From: Rhodocyclaceae bacterium
GTDB taxonomy: Bacteria; Pseudomonadota; Gammaproteobacteria; Burkholderiales; Rhodocyclaceae
Direction of reading: 5' to 3'
Length of the DNA: 63,630 nt
Assembly (NCBI GenBank): GCA_026415155.1
Contig: JAOAHQ010000005.1
Coordinates: 1 to 63,630, forward strand
The notes under the pieces were generated by a model, which was given only the letters and a program-made list of their open reading frames with translations, was not told where the DNA came from and did not search any database. Made by a program: the position numbers and the translations under genes. Positions 58,902 through 63,630 of this stretch are shown piece after piece; the stretch's first letter is position 1; each line of letters begins with the position of its first letter.

Positions 58902-60359
58902 ATGCGCTTTCTGCCCGTCTTCCGCGCGCTCGGCATCATCATCGCGATCTTCGGCCTCGCGATGCTCGCTCCCCTGGGCGTCTCGCTCTACTTCGCCGAC
59001 GGCGCGACGGGGGCCTATGACGAGGCGATCGCCCTCACCCTGGGCTGCGGGCTCTTCTTGTGGCTCGCCGCCTCGCGCGGCGAGAAGACGGAGCTCCACG
59101 TGCGCGACGGTTTCCTGCTCGTCGCGCTCACCTGGGCCGTCTTGCCCGTCTTCGGCGCCTTGCCGCTCCTCTTCCAGATTCCAGGGCTGTCCTTCACCGA
59201 CGCCTATTTCGAGGCGACCTCGGGACTCACCGCCACCGGCTCGACCCTGCTCGTCGGCCTCGATCGACTGCCGATCTCGATCAACTTCTGGCGCACCTTC
59301 ATGCACTGGCTCGGTGGCATGGGGGTCATCGTGCTCGCCGTGGCGATCCTGCCGCTGTTGGGCATCGGCGGCCGGCAGCTTTTCAAGGCCGAGGTGCCGG
59401 GGCCGATGAAGGAGGCGAGCCTGACGCCGCGCATCGCCGAGACCGCCAAGGGCCTGTGGGTCGTTTATCTGATCCTCTCCGTCGCCTGCACGGCGGGCTT
59501 CATCCTCGCCGGCATGGAAAAATGGGAGGCGCTCATGCACGCCTTCAGTGTCATGGGGCTGGGCGGCTTTTCGACCAAGGACGCGAGCCTCGGCCATTTC
59601 AACAGCGTGGCCATCGAGCTCGTCGCGATGGGCTTCGCGCTGCTCTCCGGCATCAACTACGCGACGCACTTTCTCGCCTTCCGCAGCCGCTCGCTTTCGC
59701 CCTACCGGCGCGATGCCGAATTGCCTTTCTATTTCAGCGTCATGGCGGTGAGCATCCTGGGGCTCACCTTTTATCTCATGCAGTTCGACGTCTATGACGA
59801 TGCGTGGACGGCGCTGCGCTATGTCGCCTTCCACTCGATTTCACTCGCCACCTCGCTGGGTTTCGCCACCACCGACTACGCCGCCTGGCCGACGTTCGGC
59901 CAATTGTGGATCCTCTTCCTGGGCAGTTTTTACGCCTGCTCCGGCTCGACGGGCGGCGGCATCAAAATGATGCGCGCCATCATCCTCTACAAGCAGGTCT
60001 ATCGCGAGATCCTGCGCGCCATGCACCCGCGCGCCGTCCATCCGGTGCGGCTCGGCGCTCAGGTCGTCCCCGACAACGTGCTCCACGCCGTGCTTGCCTT
60101 CAGCTTCATCTACATGGTGACGATCGTCTCGCTCACGCTCGTCATGTCCGCTTCCGGCCTCGAACTCATCACCGCCTTCTCGGCCGTCGTCGCCACGCTC
60201 AACAACACCGGCCCGGGCCTGGGCACCGTCGGACCGGCGAGCAATTTCTCACCGCTTTCCGACTTCCAGACCTGGGTCTGCTCCTTTGCCATGATCCTTG
60301 GCCGCCTCGAGCTTTTCACGATTCTCGTCGTGCTCTCACCCGCTTTTTGGCGCAAATGA
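58902..60359 (+). CDS. trkH: Trk potassium transporter TrkH, first copy
   Basis: This is a 485-residue membrane protein with four pore repeats: TSGLTATGSTLL, SVMGLGGFSTKDAS, LATSLGFATTDYA and LNNTGPGLGTVGP. The GxG-type selectivity segments are present. It is one of two adjacent paralogues of similar length; the intergenic spacing to the second is 48 bases. Confidence 0.94.
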   Translation: MRFLPVFRALGIIIAIFGLAMLAPLGVSLYFADGATGAYDEAIALTLGCGLFLWLAASRGEKTELHVRDGFLLVALTWAVLPVFGALPLLFQIPGLSFTDAYFEATSGLTATGSTLLVGLDRLPISINFWRTFMHWLGGMGVIVLAVAILPLLGIGGRQLFKAEVPGPMKEASLTPRIAETAKGLWVVYLILSVACTAGFILAGMEKWEALMHAFSVMGLGGFSTKDASLGHFNSVAIELVAMGFALLSGINYATHFLAFRSRSLSPYRRDAELPFYFSVMAVSILGLTFYLMQFDVYDDAWTALRYVAFHSISLATSLGFATTDYAAWPTFGQLWILFLGSFYACSGSTGGGIKMMRAIILYKQVYREILRAMHPRAVHPVRLGAQVVPDNVLHAVLAFSFIYMVTIVSLTLVMSASGLELITAFSAVVATLNNTGPGLGTVGPASNFSPLSDFQTWVCSFAMILGRLELFTILVVLSPAFWRK

Positions 60360-60371
60360 GGCAACGATGAG

Positions 60372-60390
60372 GCCGTCTTGCCCGCGCCGA
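60372..60390 (-). repeat. Dispersed motif variant (between the two trkH genes)
   Basis: Minus-strand copy with three mismatches, flanked by AAAG. One of the few intergenic copies. Confidence 0.65.
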
Positions 60391-60407
60391 CTTTCCGGCC
60401 TCCCGTC

Positions 60408-61862
60408 ATGAACCGCTTCTTTCCCGTCCTCCATGTCTTCAGCATCCTCTTGATGAGCTTTGCGCTCACGATGCTCGTGCCGCTTTCGCTCTCCTGGCTC
60501 TGGCACGACGGCGCGGAGCTTGCCTACGATGAAGCCTTTCTCTCCGCCTTCGGCAGCGGATTCTTGCTCTGGCTCATCACCTACCGCTCGAAGAGCGAGC
60601 TTAAGGTGCGCGATGGCTTCCTGCTCGTCGTCATGGTCTGGACGCTGCTGCCGGTGTTCGCCGCGCTGCCCTTGATTCTTCACCTCGATCTGTCCTTCAC
60701 CGACGCCTACTTCGAAGCGGTCTCGGGGCTGACCACCACCGGCGCGACGGTCATCGAAGGGCTCGATAAACTGCCGCCCTCGATCAACCTCTGGCGCGGC
60801 ATGCTCGTCTGGCTGGGCGGCATGGGGCTCATCGTGCTCGCCATCGCGGTATTACCGATGCTCGGCATTGGCGGCCGGCAGCTCTTCAAGGCCGAAACGC
60901 CCGGGCCGATGAAGGATACCCAGCTCACCCCGCGGCTTGCCGAAACTGCCAAAGGATTGTGGCTCGTCTATGGCCTCATCTCGGCAGCCTGTTGCATGAG
61001 TTTTTATCTTGCCGGCATGACTGGCTTTGACGCTGTCATGCACACCTTCTCGACGATGGGCCTAGGCGGCTTCTCGAGCCACGATGCAAGCTTCGGCTAC
61101 TGGAATTCGCCGGCCATCGAAGCGGTGGCAATCATCTTCATGCTCATCGCCGGCATCAACTTCGCCACCCATTTTCTGGCGTTCCACGGCAGGAGCCTCA
61201 AGCCCTATTGGCGCGACCCGGAACTTTCTTGGTATCTCGTCGTGCTCATCGCAAGTGTTTTCGGCATCGCCGTCTATCTCACCTTGCTTGGCACCTATGC
61301 CGATTTTGCGACAGCGCTGCGCTATGCGGCCTTCAACGTCGTCTCGATCGCCACCACGACCGGTTTCGCCAATACCGACTATGCACTCTGGCCGATGGCC
61401 GCGCCCTTGTGGATGCTGTTTTTATCGAGCTTTGCCACTAGCGCCGGTTCGACGGGCGGCGGCATCAAGATGATGCGCGCCATCATCCTCTACAAGCAGG
61501 TCTATCGCGAGCTCATACGCGCCATGCACCCGCGCGCGGCCTGGCCGATCAAGGTCGGCGGCCAGCCGGTGCCGCAGAATATCCTGATGGCCGTGCTCGC
61601 CTACGGCTTCGCCTACATGTGCATCATCGTCGCGCTCACGCTGATCCTCGCCTTCTCCGGCCTCGACGTCATCACGGCTTTCTCGGCGGTGGTGGCGAGT
61701 TTCAACAACACCGGCCCCGGCCTGGGCGAAGTCGGCCCGGCGACGACCTTCGCCTCGCTGACCGATTTCCAGACCTGGATCTGCACCTTCGCGATGCTCC
61801 TGGGCCGGCTCGAGATCTTCACCTTGCTCGTCGTGCTCACCCCCGCCTTCTGGCGCAAGTAG
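60408..61862 (+). CDS. trkH: Trk potassium transporter TrkH, second copy
   Basis: This 484-residue protein has pore segments VSGLTTTGATVI, STMGLGGFSSHDAS, IATTTGFANTDYA and FNNTGPGLGEVGP, closely similar to the preceding gene and probably a tandem duplication. The ATG at 60408 follows the dispersed-motif copy; a TTG at 60378 would translate the motif as PAPTF and is less likely. Confidence 0.94.
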   Translation: MNRFFPVLHVFSILLMSFALTMLVPLSLSWLWHDGAELAYDEAFLSAFGSGFLLWLITYRSKSELKVRDGFLLVVMVWTLLPVFAALPLILHLDLSFTDAYFEAVSGLTTTGATVIEGLDKLPPSINLWRGMLVWLGGMGLIVLAIAVLPMLGIGGRQLFKAETPGPMKDTQLTPRLAETAKGLWLVYGLISAACCMSFYLAGMTGFDAVMHTFSTMGLGGFSSHDASFGYWNSPAIEAVAIIFMLIAGINFATHFLAFHGRSLKPYWRDPELSWYLVVLIASVFGIAVYLTLLGTYADFATALRYAAFNVVSIATTTGFANTDYALWPMAAPLWMLFLSSFATSAGSTGGGIKMMRAIILYKQVYRELIRAMHPRAAWPIKVGGQPVPQNILMAVLAYGFAYMCIIVALTLILAFSGLDVITAFSAVVASFNNTGPGLGEVGPATTFASLTDFQTWICTFAMLLGRLEIFTLLVVLTPAFWRK

Positions 61863-61910
61863 GCGCGAAGCGCCCATGCGATAATCGGCCCATTTCCTGC
61901 CCCCTCGATC

Positions 61911-62987
61911 ATGGCCCGCCCGAAAAACGACGACTTTTTGCGCGCCCTCTGGCGCGAACCCACCTCCCGCACCCCGCTGTGGCTGATGCGCCAGGCCGGC
62001 CGTTACCTGCCCGAGTATTGCGAGACGAGAAAGCGCGCCGGCAGCTTCCTTGCGCTCTGCAAGACGCCCAGCCTTGCCTGCGAGGTGACCCTGCAGCCGT
62101 TGGCGCGCTACGACCTCGACGCGGCGATCCTCTTTTCCGACATCCTCACCGTGCCCGACGCGATGGGGCTGGGGCTCTATTTCGCCGAAGGCGAAGGGCC
62201 GAGGTTCGAGCGCCCCTTGCGCGAGGAATGGGCGATCAACGATCTTGCCGCCCCCGATCCCTGGGATCATCTGCGCTACGTCATGGACGCAGTCGCCGAG
62301 ATCCGCCGCGCGCTCGACAACTCGGTGCCGCTCATTGGCTTCTCGGGCTCACCCTTCACGCTCGCCTGTTACATGGTCGAGGGGGGCTCCTCGGAAGACT
62401 TCCGCACCGTCAAGACCATGCTCTACAGCCGGCCGGATCTCCTGCACAAGATCCTCGCCGTCACGGCCGAGGCGGTCACCGCCTATCTCAACGCGCAGAT
62501 CGAATCCGGCGTCCAGGCGGTGCAAATTTTCGACACCTGGGGCGGCACGCTTTCCGCGGCGGCCTATGAGGAGTTTTCCCTCGCCTACACGAAGCGCGTC
62601 ATCGATGGCCTCATGAAGACGCACGAGGGCGAGCGCATCCCCTCGATCGTCTTCACCAAGGGCGGCGGCCAGTGGCTCGAGAAGATCGCCGCGACCGGCT
62701 GCGATGCGGTCGGGCTCGACTGGACGACCGATCTTCACGAAGCCCGCCGGCGCGTCGGCGCGCGGGTCGCCTTGCAAGGCAATCTCGACCCGATGGCGCT
62801 CTTCGCGCCGCCCGAAGCGATCGCCCGCGAGGCCACCCGCCTGCTCGATGCCTTCGGCCCAGGGGGGACGGGGCACGTCTTCAACCTCGGCCATGGCATC
62901 CACCCGCTGACCCCCCCTGAAAGCGTCGCGGCGCTCGTCGAGACCGTGCATGGCTACCGCGGCCCGGCGACCGGCCGGCAAGCCTGA
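61911..62987 (+). CDS. hemE: Uroporphyrinogen decarboxylase
   Basis: This 358-residue enzyme has the HemE signatures: [46 protein letters not shown] and [13 protein letters not shown]. It converts uroporphyrinogen III to coproporphyrinogen III. In many betaproteobacteria hemE is followed by priA; here only repeats and DnaA-like sites follow within the window. Confidence 0.96.
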   Translation: MARPKNDDFLRALWREPTSRTPLWLMRQAGRYLPEYCETRKRAGSFLALCKTPSLACEVTLQPLARYDLDAAILFSDILTVPDAMGLGLYFAEGEGPRFERPLREEWAINDLAAPDPWDHLRYVMDAVAEIRRALDNSVPLIGFSGSPFTLACYMVEGGSSEDFRTVKTMLYSRPDLLHKILAVTAEAVTAYLNAQIESGVQAVQIFDTWGGTLSAAAYEEFSLAYTKRVIDGLMKTHEGERIPSIVFTKGGGQWLEKIAATGCDAVGLDWTTDLHEARRRVGARVALQGNLDPMALFAPPEAIAREATRLLDAFGPGGTGHVFNLGHGIHPLTPPESVAALVETVHGYRGPATGRQA

Positions 62988-63059
62988 ATCGGCTTCGCTT
63001 GCCACGGCCCCCGCCCGCCAACCCGCTTGCCAAGCGGCTTCCGACCGGGCGGGAAAAGT

Positions 63060-63250
63060 TGACTTATGCACAGAAAGCTGCTCTTCCCGAGCTGGCGCGG
63101 AATTTCGGGCGGCACGGAGCGCTTCGATCGTAACTAATTGATCCGAAAGGATTAAAAATTCGGCGCGCATTGCCATACCATGACTTTAGGAAGAAAAGCA
63201 AGCCTCGCGCGTGTTTCACCGCAGCATTATTCACAAAGTTATCCACAGCT
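63060..63250 (+). other. DnaA-box cluster, candidate origin or DnaA-regulated region
   Basis: TTATGCACA (63064-63072), TTATTCACA (63227-63235) and TTATCCACA (63239-63247) lie in the same orientation, the last two only three bases apart. Between them is a relatively AT-rich tract (about 63125-63190) with GATC sites. No gene covers 62988-63630. This resembles part of a replication origin, but no dnaA or other origin-flanking gene is visible. Confidence 0.4.
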
Positions 63251-63315
63251 TGATCAATCCATGAAAACCGCTTTCCGACCAGTGGATTAGGCGCCTTTGC
63301 GAGGAATCACTTGAA

Positions 63316-63353
63316 CCCAGATTGTCCATTAGACCGGGCGGGTGATCCATGAA
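63316..63353 (+). mobile_element. Element B, copy 2: end fragment
   Basis: CCCAGATTGTCCATTAGACC and the following bases match the left 38 bp of the relE insertion with three to four differences. It is preceded by TTGAA and adjoins repeat element A, so only an end is preserved. Confidence 0.8.
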
Positions 63354-63487
63354 CCTAGAAACCTCAGTTTTCACCACCAAGACACCAAGAACACCAAGGA
63401 GCACCAAGGAAAATCGAGTGGGAAGACGCTTCACCGTGCGGGCGACACCCGTTGATTTCACAACTCGTTGATCTTGTTGAAACTTTG
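63354..63487 (+). repeat. Repeat element A, copy 3 (right end truncated)
   Basis: It begins CCTAGAAACCTC, with the CACCACCAAGACACCAAG left arm and the conserved internal segment GACGCTTCACC. It ends at GAAACTTTG, where element B starts, so the right inverted arm is missing. It has the same orientation as copy 1. Confidence 0.82.
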
Positions 63488-63489
63488 AA

Positions 63490-63630
63490 CCCAGATTGTC
63501 CATTGGAACGCGAGCGGCGCTCGCCGGCGAGGGCGAGCAGATCTGCGTTCGTGCGACGAGTCCATAGCGTTGCCTCTGGACGAGGAGCACGGGCGCAGAG
63601 ATGCCGCCCGCAGCCCGAGCGCCGCCGCGT
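63490..63630 (-). mobile_element. Element B, copy 3: inverted, cut by window end
   Basis: Starting with CCCAGATTGTCCATTGGAAC, this reads as the reverse complement of the relE insertion over at least 141 bp, with scattered differences. It is preceded by TTGAA. The far end lies outside the window. Confidence 0.85.

Noticed and set aside
3761-60390. The dispersed motif as a CRISPR or tandem repeat
   Set aside because: Copies are kilobases apart, in both orientations, mostly inside genes, with no regular spacer and no cas genes.
63490-63630. Coding sequence at the 3' window end
   Set aside because: The stretch matches element B, which lacks a gene in its complete copy at 21270-21475.
1-63630. 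tRNA or rRNA genes and prophage
   Set aside because: No cloverleaf with a GGTTCGA-type loop, no rRNA signature and no phage structural or integrase gene was noticed on reading both strands; a tRNAscan or rRNA model search was not possible.

Overview
The window is GC-rich, gene-dense DNA that looks like a betaproteobacterial chromosome, probably close to Rhodocyclales or Sterolibacteriaceae. This is inferred from gene content and gene order: dsbD-cutA, zapB-zapA-6S RNA, aroE and mtgA, dprA-LysM-def-fmt-rsmB-DUF4390-ntrYX-trkAH, and hemE. No rRNA, tRNA or CRISPR array was seen.

Layout. 0-6.4 kb: an IS30 transposase remnant, nikR, an internally deleted Anbu (proteasome-like) gene, ribE, a periplasmic DsrE-like protein, dsbD, cutA, a ClpX-like ATPase lacking the usual ClpX landmarks, 6S RNA and zapA/zapB. 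6.4-26.8 kb: a cobalamin region. A B12 riboswitch precedes btuB-btuC-btuD-btuF-cobO-cbiA. A second operon (DUF4143 ATPase-cbiB-cobD-btuF) runs on the minus strand. cobQ, cobU, cobT, cobS and cobC follow. Together they cover uptake, adenosylation, a,c-diamide and side-chain amidation and nucleotide-loop assembly; no corrin-ring genes are present. Toxin-antitoxin modules, a SpeD-SpeE fusion, an M48 peptidase and a double-receiver protein are interspersed. 26.7-43 kb: an MgtE-N/CorA fusion, mtgA, then a block with a universal stress protein, a P-type ATPase and an eight-gene Mrp-type antiporter operon, then aroE, an NYN/LOTUS-type protein, a TonB-like protein and an RNase II-family enzyme. 43-63 kb: an MntA/HepT module with a nonsense-mutated toxin, an esterase, uppP, an HD-GYP protein, topB, dprA, def, fmt, rsmB, a two-component pair, trkA, two trkH genes and hemE. 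The final 640 bases hold no gene but contain DnaA-box-like sites and a cluster of mobile repeats.

The most striking feature is a dispersed short motif with core TCGGCGCTGGCGGGACGGC. I count seven exact 19-mers and about ten variants. Nearly all lie inside genes, and they are read in one of two frames, giving VGAGGTA or AVPPAPT. Two further repeat families occur. Element A (about 170 bp) sits twice between co-directional genes with the same polarity, and one end overlaps the upstream stop codon. Element B (206 bp, with terminal inverted repeats and a 5-bp target duplication) interrupts a relE toxin gene. Several genes show decay or loss of key residues: relE, hepT, Anbu, IS30, and a peptide deformylase whose HExxH motif reads HExxP.
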